Part shown: positions 28,094 through 37,186 of the stretch, piece after piece
Layout: every line of letters begins with the position of its first letter
Position numbering within the stretch: position 1 is the stretch's first letter
Source: Zoogloea sp.
GTDB taxonomy: Bacteria > Pseudomonadota > Gammaproteobacteria > Burkholderiales > Rhodocyclaceae
Assembly: GCA_016720685.1 (NCBI GenBank)
Contig: JADKKC010000066.1
Coordinates: 62,001-126,000 of the forward strand
Length of the DNA stretch: 64,000 bases
Reading direction: 5' to 3'
Position numbers and translations under genes: made by a program
The notes under the pieces: model-generated
What the model saw: only the letters and a program-made list of their open reading frames with translations
The model's database searches: none
What the model was told of the DNA's origin: nothing

Positions 28094-28424
28094 GTAGGTC
28101 GGGTTAGCGCAGCGTAACCCGACATTCCCCATGCAATATCGACGCGCCATCGTTCCCGGCGGCGCCTTCTTCTTTACCCTTGAGACGGATCGCCGCCGCC
28201 CCATTCTGGCTTCGGATGAAGCCGGCGATGTTCTGCGCAATGCCTTCCGATCCGTTCGCCAATCGCGTCCGTTCGAAATTGATACCATCGTCGGCATGTC
28301 CGATCATCTATGTGAAAGCGGGTTTTTATGCGTCAGATCGGGGGAGCGATTCAATGTGCTTTTAAGGCATCGGACATGATTAGAGCTGATGATGCGATGT
28401 CGGATTACGCTGCGCTAACCCGAC
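28094..28424. mobile_element. REP-bounded RAYT element (long remnant)
   Basis: REP variant A at 28094-28124 on the left and an inverted REP at 28398-28424 on the right enclose a truncated RAYT reading frame. This is the same layout as the shorter unit at 27394-27543, so both look like non-autonomous derivatives of one REP/RAYT element. Confidence 0.7.
28131..28312 (+). pseudogene. Truncated REP-associated tyrosine transposase (RAYT)
   Basis: The first 60 residues match the RAYT (IS200-like, Y1 transposase) N-terminus: QYRRAIVPGGAFFFTLETDR, then RNAFRSVRQSRPFEIDTIV and GMSDHL. In intact members this leads to the catalytic PDHLH; here similarity stops at DHL followed by CESG, so the second catalytic histidine and the later catalytic tyrosine are gone. 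The frame runs on to 28379 without similarity. RAYT enzymes process the REP hairpins that flank them; this copy cannot be active. Confidence 0.75.
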
Positions 28425-28504
28425 GAGACTGGGCAACGCCGGCCTGAAGGTGACAAACCAGTCTTTGAATTTCGATTTCTCGGTAAGCAATAAGGAACAA
28501 GGAC

Positions 28505-28896
28505 ATGGAGAAACGTGTCATTAACCCCCCGGACCTTTTCGTTGGCAAGGCATTCAGCCAAACCTTCTCAGTCGAAGGGGCAAAGCGGCTGATTTTCATC
28601 GCCGGCCAGATTGATTGTGACCGCGACGGCAAAGTGCGCAACCCGGGCGATCTCGAGGCGCAATTGAAGGGCAGAGCTTCGACACCGTCGGGCCTTGCGG
28701 CCAAGATGGCCACGATGAATCGACCTAGTGAAGGTGAATATTCATTGTCGGACTGGAGGCCGCGCAAACGCTGAAGATCCGCGACATCCCCCGGCCTTAT
28801 TTCAACCGAGAAACCGCCCGCCCTGACACTGGCCGGCAACGAGCAGGCCCAAGGACGGCCTGCTGGTCGAAATCGAGGGTCTGCGGCCTTTAATTC
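28505..28896 (+). pseudogene. Decayed RidA/YjgF-family gene
   Basis: The N-terminal frame (28505-28660) reads VINPPDLFVGKAFSQTFSVE, then AKRLIFIAGQIDCDRDGKV and NPGDLEAQ, typical of the RidA family. Further pieces appear in shifted frames: QSFDTV, ATMN-DLVKVNIH, GLEAAQTLKIRDI, YFNRETA and finally DGLLVEIEGLRPL. At least three frame changes are needed, so this is a real pseudogene rather than a single base error. RidA enzymes clear reactive imines. Confidence 0.75.
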
Positions 28897-28946
28897 AAGC
28901 CAACGAGGCTGCGGCCCCGTTTTCTTGGCCGCTCTGCATGCCGTGT

Positions 28947-28982
28947 TGTCGGGTTACGCCCTGCGGGCTAACCCGACCTACG
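28947..28982. repeat. REP-like element (variant B)
   Basis: Identical in stem and interior to the element at 24223-24258, including the preceding GCCGTGTTG. It lies about 90 bases before urtB, so matching repeats sit near both ends of the accessory insert. Confidence 0.8.
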
Positions 28983-29070
28983 CAATTCGACCTACGCAAT
29001 TCGCCGTATTCCGGCGCTGGCCCGGCATCCGTAATCTGGATGCTGTACTGCACAAACAGCGGAAAAAACC

Positions 29071-30648
29071 ATGCGCCGACTCATCATTCCCCTAGTTCTC
29101 TGCCTGTGGGCCAGTCTGTCCCAGGCCACCCCGGATGCCGCCCTGGTCCGCCAGCTGGCGGCCGAGGATTCCAGCGACAAGGTCGCCGCGATCCGCCAGC
29201 TTGCGCAGGCGGCCGACCCCGACGCGGCCCGCATTCTCAAGGCCATGGCCGACGACAGCCTTTATCTGGCCGGCGACAAGGCCGTGATCCTCGAAGGCGA
29301 CACGGCCTTCGACGCCGCCAGCGGCGCACCGATCGCAACGCCGGCCAACCCCGAAGCCGTCACGGTGAACAACCGCATCCGCGGCGAGCTGGCCAATGCG
29401 CTGGCGGCCCTCAGCCTGTTCGACGCCGACCGCGCCGTGCGCCTGGCGTCTGCGCAAAAGCTGCAGAACAACGTGGGCGCCGACATGGCCCCGCTGCTGG
29501 CCCGGGCCCTGGAGAAGGAAGCCGATGCCGACATCAAGGCGCTGCTCGTGCTGGCCCACGCCCAGGCCAGCCTCGGCAGTGCCGACCCGGCGGTGCGCCT
29601 GGCGGCCGTCAATGCGCTGGCCGAAACCAGCTCGCCCACCGTGAAAAGCATGCTGCAGCCGCTCACCGACAAGACCGCCGAGAGCGACGAAAAGGTGCGC
29701 TTTGCCGCCGTGGCCGCCATCAAGGCCATCGACGGCCGCCTCGCCCTGGCCGAAAACCTCGGGCGGGTGTTCTCGGGCCTGTCGCTGGGCAGCATCCTGC
29801 TGCTGGCCGCGCTGGGGCTGGCCATCACCTACGGCGTGATGGGCGTGATCAACATGGCCCACGGCGAGCTGCTGATGGTGGGCGCCTATTCGGCCTACGG
29901 CATGCAAAGCCTGTTCCGGGCCTATCTGCCGGACTACGTCGACTGGTATCTGCCCGCCGCGATTCCGGTGGCCTTCTTCACCGCGGCGCTGGTGGGCGTG
30001 GTGATGGAGCGCACGGTGATCCGCTGGCTCTACGGCCGCACGCTGGAAACCCTGCTTGCCACCTGGGGCCTGTCGCTGGTGCTGATCCAGGGCGCCCGGG
30101 TGCTGTTCGGCGCGCAAAACGTGGAAGTGGCCAACCCGGGCTGGATGTCCGGCGGCATCGAGCTGCTGCCCAACCTGATGCTGCCGTGGAACCGCATCAT
30201 CATCGTCGGCTTTGCGCTGTTCGTGCTGCTGCTGGTGTGGGTGCTGATGAACAAGACGCGGCTCGGCATGTTCGTGCGCGCCGTGACGCAAAACCGGGCG
30301 ATGGCCGGCTGCGTGGGCGTGCCCACCGCGCGCATCGACACCATGGCCTTTGCGCTGGGCGCCGGCATCGCCGGGCTGGGCGGGGTGGCGCTGTCGCAGA
30401 TCTCCAACGTGGGGCCGGACATGGGCCAGGGCTACATCGTCGATTCGTTCATGGTGGTCGTGGTGGGCGGCGTCGGCCAGCTCGCCGGGGCCGTGTGGGC
30501 GGCGCTGGGCCTGGGCATCTTCAGCAAGCTGCTGGAGGGCTGGGCCGGTGCGGTGATCGCCAAGATCACCATCCTCGTCTGCATCATCATCTTCATCCAG
30601 AAGCGTCCGCAGGGCATCTTTGCCCTCAAGGGCCGCTTCGTCGAGTAA
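29071..30648 (+). CDS. urtB: Urea ABC transporter permease UrtB
   Basis: A 525-residue permease. It has a signal peptide (LIIPLVLCLWASLSQA), a periplasmic, helical-repeat-like extension of about 200 residues characteristic of UrtB, then a LivH-type membrane domain from about residue 235 (GLSLGSILLLAALGLAITYG, GVINMAHGELLMVGAY, TLETLLATWGLSLVLIQ, VVVVGGVGQLAGAVWAALGL). Length is normal. There is no clear ribosome site (GCGGAAAAAACC before the ATG). As it lies beyond the urtA terminator and the insert, urtBCDE needs its own promoter or read-through. Confidence 0.96.
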   Translation: MRRLIIPLVLCLWASLSQATPDAALVRQLAAEDSSDKVAAIRQLAQAADPDAARILKAMADDSLYLAGDKAVILEGDTAFDAASGAPIATPANPEAVTVNNRIRGELANALAALSLFDADRAVRLASAQKLQNNVGADMAPLLARALEKEADADIKALLVLAHAQASLGSADPAVRLAAVNALAETSSPTVKSMLQPLTDKTAESDEKVRFAAVAAIKAIDGRLALAENLGRVFSGLSLGSILLLAALGLAITYGVMGVINMAHGELLMVGAYSAYGMQSLFRAYLPDYVDWYLPAAIPVAFFTAALVGVVMERTVIRWLYGRTLETLLATWGLSLVLIQGARVLFGAQNVEVANPGWMSGGIELLPNLMLPWNRIIIVGFALFVLLLVWVLMNKTRLGMFVRAVTQNRAMAGCVGVPTARIDTMAFALGAGIAGLGGVALSQISNVGPDMGQGYIVDSFMVVVVGGVGQLAGAVWAALGLGIFSKLLEGWAGAVIAKITILVCIIIFIQKRPQGIFALKGRFVE

Positions 30649-30660
30649 GGGCCGGACATC

Positions 30661-31760
30661 ATGCGCAAACCCCTCACCCTTCGCGTGCTGTCCGCGCTGG
30701 ACAGCAAAAGCTGGCTGGCGCTGGGCATCTTCCTTGCCCTCGCGCTGATCCTGGTGCCGGTGCTCAACCTGGCCGTGCCGGAAGACAGCGCCTTTCACAT
30801 GTCGGCCTACGCCATCACCCTGATCGGCAAGATCATGTGCTACGCGCTGGTGGCCGTGGCGATGGACCTGATCTGGGGCTACGGCGGCATCCTGTCGCTG
30901 GGCCACGGGCTGTTCTTCGCCCTCGGCGGCTACGCCTTCGGCATGTACCTGATGCGCCAGGCCGGCAGCGACGCCGGCGCGCTGCCGGCTTTCATGATCT
31001 TCCTCGACTGGAAGGCGCTGCCGTGGTTCTGGCTGGGCAGCGACAGCTTTGTGTGGGTGATCCTGCTGGTGGTCGTGGTGCCGGCGCTGGTGGCCTTCGT
31101 GTTCGGCTACTTCGCCTTCCGCTCGCGGATCAAGGGCGTGTATTTCTCGATCATCACCCAGGCCCTCACCTACGCCGCCATGCTGCTGTTCTTCCGCAAC
31201 GAAACCGGCTTTGGCGGCAACAACGGCTTCACCGACTTCAGGTTGGTGCTCGAACACAGCATCACCTCGCCGCAAACCCGGCTGGTGCTGTTCGGCCTGA
31301 CCGCGATCATGCTGGCGGCAACCCTGGTGTTTTCGCGCTGGCTGGTCACCTCCAAGTTTGGCCGGGTGCTCACGGCCATCCGCGATTCCGAATCCCGGAT
31401 GATGTTCATCGGCTACAACCCGCTCTGGTACAAGCTCTTCATCTGGGTGGTGTCGGCCGTGCTGTGCGGCATTGCCGGGGCGCTCTACGTGCCGCAGGTG
31501 GGCATCATCAACCCCTCTGAAATGTCACCCGCCAACTCCATCGAAATCGCCATCTGGGTGGCGGTGGGCGGACGCGCCACGCTGATCGGGCCGGTCATCG
31601 GCGCCTTTGTGGTCAACCTGGCCAAGAGCTGGTTCACGGTGAGCTTTCCCGAATACTGGCTGTTCTTCCTCGGCCTGTTGTTCATCGTAGTCACGCTGAT
31701 GCTGCCCCAGGGCCTCGTCGGCCTGTGGAAGAAACTGATGCTCAAGAAAGGAGCCGCCGC

Positions 31761-31764
<4 letters not shown>
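30661..31764 (+). CDS. urtC: Urea ABC transporter permease UrtC
   Basis: A 367-residue LivM-type permease forming the second membrane subunit with UrtB. Landmarks are YALVAVAMDLIWGYGGILSL, GHGLFFALGGYAFGMYLMRQ, KGVYFSIITQALTYAAMLLF, GFGGNNGFTDF and IWVAVGGRATLIGPVIGAF. It starts 12 bp after urtB and its stop overlaps the urtD start (ATGA). Confidence 0.96.
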
Positions 31765-32606
<842 letters not shown>

Positions 32607-32608
32607 AC

Positions 32609-33301
32609 ATGCTTAAAGTTGAAAACCTCAACCAGTACTACGGCGGCAGCCACATCCTGCGCGGCCTGTCGTTCGAGCTGGAACTCGGCAAGGTCACCAC
32701 GCTCCTCGGCCGCAACGGCGTGGGCAAGACCACGCTGCTCAAGTCGCTGATGGGGCTGGTCAAAACCAAATCGGGCGCCATGCATCTGAACGGCCGCGAC
32801 ATCACCCACCTGCCGCCCCACGAGCGCGTGAAGGCCGGCATCGGCTACGTGCCCCAGGGGCGCGAGATCTTTCCGCGCCTCACGGTAGAGGAAAACCTGC
32901 TGATGGGCCTCGCCACCCTGCCCGGCAGCACGCCGATACCGAGCCGCATCTTCGAGATGTTTCCGGTGCTCAAACAAATGATGCACCGCCGCGGCGGCGA
33001 CCTTTCCGGCGGCCAGCAGCAACAGCTCGCCATCGGCCGCGCCCTGGCCATGGGGCCGCGCCTGCTGATCCTCGACGAGCCGACCGAAGGCATCCAGCCC
33101 TCGATCATCAAGGACATCGAGCGCGCCATCCGCATGCTGGCCGAAACCGGCGAAATGGCGATCCTGCTGGTCGAGCAGTACTACGACTTCGCCGAATCCC
33201 TCGCCGACCAGTACCTGCTGATGGAACGCGGCGAATTCATCATGCGCGGCGAGGGCGAAAGCATGCCCCGGGACGGCGTGCGGGAAGCCCTGGCGGTGTG
33301 A
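32609..33301 (+). CDS. urtE: Urea ABC transporter ATP-binding protein UrtE
   Basis: A 230-residue LivF-type ATPase, last gene of the urt set, two bases after urtD. Walker A GRNGVGKTTLLKSLMGL, GYVPQGREIFPRLTVEENL, signature LSGGQQQQLAIGRAL, Walker B LLILDEPTEGIQPS, and the switch His replaced by the family-typical VEQYYDF. It pairs with UrtD to drive urea import. Confidence 0.96.
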   Translation: MLKVENLNQYYGGSHILRGLSFELELGKVTTLLGRNGVGKTTLLKSLMGLVKTKSGAMHLNGRDITHLPPHERVKAGIGYVPQGREIFPRLTVEENLLMGLATLPGSTPIPSRIFEMFPVLKQMMHRRGGDLSGGQQQQLAIGRALAMGPRLLILDEPTEGIQPSIIKDIERAIRMLAETGEMAILLVEQYYDFAESLADQYLLMERGEFIMRGEGESMPRDGVREALAV

Positions 33302-33694
33302 CGCGCCGCCTGTTGCAACGGGAAACCCTGAGCGCACAGCAACAATCCACGGCGGTGGCCGCAGGGGGGCTCTTCCATCGGCGGTACATCGCCAAGCGTC
33401 GGAAAACTTTACACCGGCGCCCCGCCGCCGCTAGGCCCCTCCGGCAGCCCTTTGATTATTTGATAAATACATCACGGGGCTCGAATAATGCTTGGGCCAA
33501 TCGCCACCCTTCATGGCGAACGCCGCGAGAGATCCTCAAGCCAGCCCCGAGCCAGCCCCACGCCGCGCCAGGATTCCTCTCCGTCATAAAGGGCAAATTC
33601 CATGGCCGCCCCCGGGCTTGTGTGCCGACGCAGCCCTGCCACGCGTGACTTCGGGCTTTCCGCCCGATAAACCCACTTGATGGAGAGCTTCCCC
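33302..33694. other. Intergenic region before the PEP-CTERM gene
   Basis: About 390 bases with no supported gene. It contains one AT-rich patch near 33449-33473 in otherwise GC-rich sequence, a plausible promoter zone for the PEP-CTERM gene, and the GGAGAG ribosome site at 33682-33687. No terminator for urtE was recognised. Confidence 0.5.
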
Positions 33695-34479
33695 ATGAAA
33701 CCCGCTGCAAAATTCCTCCTGGCCGCGACTTCCGCCCTGCTGATGAATGTGGATGCCATGGCCGCCATCTACACCTTCGGCACCCCCAGCCAGGCGCTCC
33801 CGGCGAATCTCGGCAACGGCCTGACCGGGCAGCTGTGGTCCAACGTCGCCGCCGGCACCGACACCCTCGCCCAGGCCCAGACGATCATCAGCGGCGGCTT
33901 CGCCACCGCCAACTTCCGCGCCACCACCATCGACTACCCGGCCGGCGCTGCCGGCTCGACCTCGGTCTTCGCAACCTACGGCGCCGTGCTCGACCCCACA
34001 GCCCAGGCCACGCTGGACAACACCAGCGTGCTCACCGACGACGTGCTCAACACCGTCATGCGCTTTGCCGGCTTCTTTGGCGTGCAGAATGCCGGCGAGG
34101 TATGGACCTTCCACCTCCCCTCCGACGACGGCAGCGCGGTGGACATCCAGGGCACCCGCGTGCTCGACAACGACGGCATCCACCCCTTCGGCGGCCCGAG
34201 CACCACGGTGGAATTCAGCGCCCCGGCCTGTATGCGATCAACGTGCTGTTCTTCGAATCCCAGCCGAATGACTGGGGGCTCGAACTCCGCGGCGGCCTCA
34301 ACGGCGCAGCCACCACCACCGCCCTCACCGACCGCCTGTACACCCTGGTCGACTACGCCACCCCGGACGACGACCGCCTCACCAGCATCCGGGGCAGGGT
34401 TCCCGAACCGGGCATGCTGCCCTTGCTGGGTGCCGCCCTGCTCGGCGCCTTCGGCTTTCTGCGGCGCACCCACCGGTAA
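33695..34479 (+). CDS. PA14-like PEP-CTERM surface protein (one apparent frameshift)
   Basis: An exported protein of about 261 residues once one base is restored. It has a signal peptide (KFLLAATSALLMNVDAMA), then a beta-rich domain with a PA14-like core (VWTFHLPSDDGSAVDIQGTR, VLDNDGIH, GLYAINVLFFESQPNDWGLE). It ends with a PEP-CTERM sorting tail: VPEPG, a hydrophobic helix (LPLLGAALLGAFGFL) and RRTHR. The frame changes near 34221-34226, where CCGGCC would need to be CCGGGCC to give SAPGLYAINV. PEP-CTERM proteins are processed by an exosortase (not in the window) and usually accompany exopolysaccharide production. Confidence 0.82.
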
Positions 34480-34508
34480 TCTTCGGCGCGGTGCCCGCGG
34501 CCGCGTGC

Positions 34509-34727
34509 TCAGCCCGGGTTCTCGGGCAGCAGCGCGGCCGGCCAGGCTCCGGCTTCCAGATCCTTGTAGCGCAGCGGCCATTGTTCCAGCAGCGCCACCA
34601 CCTCCGGCGCGTCGTCCATGAGGCCCTCCTCGGCCCATTGCCGGACCGATTCCCGGCCCCACTGGTTGGCGTGGGCGTAGCGCTTGAGGCCCTCGAAGCG
34701 CATTTTCCAGATCGGGTTGTCTTGCAT
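34509..34727 (-). CDS. Small hypothetical protein, 72 aa
   Basis: A 72-residue, soluble, Trp-rich helical protein: MQDNPIWKMRFEGLKRYAHA, then NQWGRESVRQWAEEGLMDDA. The ATG at 34727 has an AAGGAAGG site at suitable spacing, which favours it over the upstream in-frame ATG. It is 39 bp downstream of acpH on the same strand. I do not recognise the family. Confidence 0.65.
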   Translation of the reverse strand: MQDNPIWKMRFEGLKRYAHANQWGRESVRQWAEEGLMDDAPEVVALLEQWPLRYKDLEAGAWPAALLPENPG

Positions 34728-34765
34728 CACGAAACCTTCCTTTTGTGCGGATTCTCTTGCTGAAA

Positions 34766-35389
34766 TCAAGCCTTCCGGCCCGGCGTGCCTGAATCACGCG
34801 CCCGCCTCACGGCCTCGGCAAACACCACCGCATCCGGCAAGAACGCCAGGAAATCGGCCTCCAGACCGGCGTATTCGCGCAGCAGCTCGGCCCCGGAGCC
34901 GGCCAGCGGATTAGGCCGGCGCAGGCGGAATTCGGCCATGCGATCCAGGGCCAGCGCAAGCGTTTCGGCGTCGCCGTAGCTCGCCAGCCAGTCATGGCCG
35001 GACATGCGCTCGAACACCGGCCCGAAGGCGGGCGGCAGCGGCGCGGGATGGGCCGCGATCAGCCGGTAAGTGTCGGCGGTGAAGTGGGTGAGCGGCTGGT
35101 CGCTGAAGCGGGACCAGTGCCGCGCCAGAAAATGATCGTAGAACATGTCGACCATGATGCCGCTCACCCGGCGCCGCTCCGGGCTCACCCGCGCGCGGCT
35201 GCGGCGAAAGGCCGGGTGGGTGTCCGCGTAACTGTCGATGCGCCGGTGCAGCATCACGCCAGCGGCCAGCGCCGCGTCCAGGCCGGCAGGCAAGGGGTCG
35301 AGCCAGCCCTTGATGAAGTCGCCGACGACTCCGCCGACGCGATCTGCCGCCACCGGCCCGGCCAGAAAGGCATGGGCAAGGTAGTTCAT
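34766..35389 (-). CDS. acpH: Acyl-carrier-protein phosphodiesterase
   Basis: A 207-residue AcpH (DUF479) protein that removes the phosphopantetheine arm from holo-ACP. Start MNYLAHAFLAGP, then GGVVGDFIKGWLD, the metal-binding AAGVMLHRRIDSYADTHPAF and MVDMFYDHFLARHW, all diagnostic (conserved His/Asp residues of an HD-like fold). Length is normal. It is transcribed divergently from ureD. Confidence 0.92.
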   Translation of the reverse strand: MNYLAHAFLAGPVAADRVGGVVGDFIKGWLDPLPAGLDAALAAGVMLHRRIDSYADTHPAFRRSRARVSPERRRVSGIMVDMFYDHFLARHWSRFSDQPLTHFTADTYRLIAAHPAPLPPAFGPVFERMSGHDWLASYGDAETLALALDRMAEFRLRRPNPLAGSGAELLREYAGLEADFLAFLPDAVVFAEAVRRARDSGTPGRKA

Positions 35390-35521
35390 GGCCGCGCCGC
35401 CGGTGACGGCTCACGGAACGCGGGATAGGCTTCCGGGTGCATGCTTCGACTCCATAAAAATGTGGCGGGTGCGCAGTATTGCGTATTTCACGGCCCATCG
35501 CCTTGGGCCAGAATCCGCCCC

Positions 35522-36376
35522 ATGAACTTCCGCCCTCCGCTCACTTCGCCCGCCTGGCACGCCGAGCTGCACCTGGGCTTCGCCCGCGACGGTGAACGCA
35601 CCGCGCTCGTGGAGAACAGGCATCTTGGCCCGCTGCGGGTGCAAAAGGCGCTGTACCCGGAAGGCCGCCCGGTGTGCCAGGCCATCCTGCTGCACCCGCC
35701 CTCCGGCATCGCGGGGGGCGATCACCTGAAGATCTGCGCCACGGTTGGCGCCGGCGCCCATGCCCAGCTCACCACGCCGGGCGCCGGAAAATGGTATCGC
35801 ACCAGCGGGGCCGAGGCCTCGCAGGACATCGAGCTGAGCGTGGCCGAGGGCGCCACCCTCGAATGGCTCCCGCAGGAGACCATCGTTTTCGACGGCGCCC
35901 GGGCGCGCATGCACACCCGCGTGTCCCTCGCCGCCGACAGCCGCTTCATCGGCTGGGACATCCTGTGCCTTGGCCGCACCGCCTCCGGCGAACGCTTTGA
36001 CACGGGCCACGTCGACCTGCACTACCGCATCGAGCGCGCCGGCGCCCCCTTGTGGATCGAGCGCGGCAGCTTTCAGGGCGCGGACCCGATGCTCGCCAGC
36101 CCCGCCGGCTGGGCCGGCGCCCCCCTGTGCGGCACCCTGCTGGCAAGCTTCCCGGAACTCTCCACGCGCAGCACCGCACTGCTCGAAACCTGCCGCCAGG
36201 TGGCGCCCTCCGATGGCGCCACTCACGCCATCACCGCCTTGCCCGGCCTGCTGGTGGCGCGTTACCTGGGCGCCAGCAGCGAAGCCGCGCGCCTGTGGTT
36301 TGCCGCGCTGTGGGCCATCCTCCGCCCCCTGTGCTGCGGCCGGCCGGCCCTTGTGCCCCGAATCTGGAATACCTGA
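35522..36376 (+). CDS. ureD: Urease accessory protein UreD
   Basis: A 284-residue scaffold protein that helps UreF and UreG load nickel into urease. Typical segments are LGPLRVQKALYPEGRPVCQA, LHPPSGIAGGDHL, LTTPGAGKWYRTSG and EWLPQETIVFDGARA. ATG 35522 is chosen; longer upstream reading lacks family similarity. It opens the operon ureD-ureA-ORF-ureB-ureC-ureE-ureF-ureG. Nothing like an NtrC or Nac site was recognised upstream. Confidence 0.95.
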   Translation: MNFRPPLTSPAWHAELHLGFARDGERTALVENRHLGPLRVQKALYPEGRPVCQAILLHPPSGIAGGDHLKICATVGAGAHAQLTTPGAGKWYRTSGAEASQDIELSVAEGATLEWLPQETIVFDGARARMHTRVSLAADSRFIGWDILCLGRTASGERFDTGHVDLHYRIERAGAPLWIERGSFQGADPMLASPAGWAGAPLCGTLLASFPELSTRSTALLETCRQVAPSDGATHAITALPGLLVARYLGASSEAARLWFAALWAILRPLCCGRPALVPRIWNT

Positions 36377-36385
36377 GGAAACCCC

Positions 36386-36688
36386 ATGGAACTCACCCAC
36401 CGCGAGAAGGACAAGCTGCTGATCTTCACCGCCGGCCTGCTCGCCGAGCGGCGCAAGGCCCGCGGCCTCAAGCTGAACTACCCGGAAGCCGTGGCGCTGA
36501 TCACCTGCGCCATCCTCGAAGGTGCCCGCGAGGGCCGCAGCGTGGCCGAACTGATGCACGCCGGCACTCAAGTGCTCGCCCGCGCCGACGTTATGGACGG
36601 AATCGCCGAAATGATTCCGGACATCCAGGTCGAAGCCACTTTCCCCGACGGCACCAAGCTGGTGACCGTGCACCACCCCATCGTCTGA
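36386..36688 (+). CDS. ureA: Urease gamma subunit
   Basis: A 100-residue structural subunit: MELTHREKDKLLIFTAGLLA, then RRKARGLKLNYPEAVALI and TFPDGTKLVTVHHPI at the end, exactly the family length and termini. It starts 9 bp after ureD. Together with UreB and UreC it forms the cytosolic nickel urease producing ammonia and carbamate from urea. Confidence 0.98.
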   Translation: MELTHREKDKLLIFTAGLLAERRKARGLKLNYPEAVALITCAILEGAREGRSVAELMHAGTQVLARADVMDGIAEMIPDIQVEATFPDGTKLVTVHHPIV

Positions 36689-36704
36689 CCCCAGGGAGCC
36701 GCCC

Positions 36705-36884
36705 ATGAAAACCCGCATCCATCTCCTGCTCCTGGCGGCCCTGCCCGCCACCGCGCTGGCCCACCCGGGGCATGGCGTCCTCGACGGCTTCGCCCATCTC
36801 TTCGAAGCGGAGCACATCCTGCCGGCCATCGTTGCCGCGGGCCTGGTCGCCTACCTGCTGGTGCGCCGGAAGGATGGACGATGA
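36705..36884 (+). CDS. 59-residue small membrane protein between ureA and ureB (HupE/UreJ-like start)
   Basis: An intact reading frame in the ureA-ureB gap with a GGGAG ribosome site and full coding bias: MKTRIHLLLLAALPATALAH (a signal peptide or membrane leader), then PGHGVLDGFAHLFEAEH and a second hydrophobic helix ILPAIVAAGLVAYLLV ending RRKDGR. Its stop overlaps the ureB start (ATGA). The HPGH...GFxH pattern resembles the N-terminus of HupE/UreJ nickel permease-like proteins, which are much longer. It could aid nickel supply or membrane association of urease; this is inference. It is too short for many gene finders. Confidence 0.8.
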   Translation: MKTRIHLLLLAALPATALAHPGHGVLDGFAHLFEAEHILPAIVAAGLVAYLLVRRKDGR

Positions 36885-37186
36885 TTCCCGGCGAACTCCT
36901 CGCCGAGCCCGGCGACATCGAACTCAACGCCGGCCGGCCAACCCTCGTCCTCACCGTGGCCAACACCGGCGACCGCCCGGTCCAGGTGGGCTCGCACTAT
37001 CACTTCTTCGAGACCAACACCGCGCTCGACTTTGACCGGGACGCCGCCCGCGGCTACCGCCTCGACATCGCGGCCGGCACCGCCGTGCGCTTCGAGCCGG
37101 GCCAGACGCGCACCGTGCAGCTGGTGGCACTGGGCGGCGAGCGCAAGGTGTATGGCTTTCGCGGCCTGATTCAGGGAGCGCTGTAA
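36881..37186 (+). CDS. ureB: Urease beta subunit
   Basis: A 101-residue structural subunit: MIPGELLAEPGDIELNAGRP, then VGSHYHFFETNTALDFDRDA and RLDIAAGTAVRFEPGQTRTV, and the terminal KVYGFRGLIQGAL. Family length. It overlaps the small ORF by 4 bp and its stop shares a base with the ureC start (TAATG). Confidence 0.98.
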   Translation: MIPGELLAEPGDIELNAGRPTLVLTVANTGDRPVQVGSHYHFFETNTALDFDRDAARGYRLDIAAGTAVRFEPGQTRTVQLVALGGERKVYGFRGLIQGAL

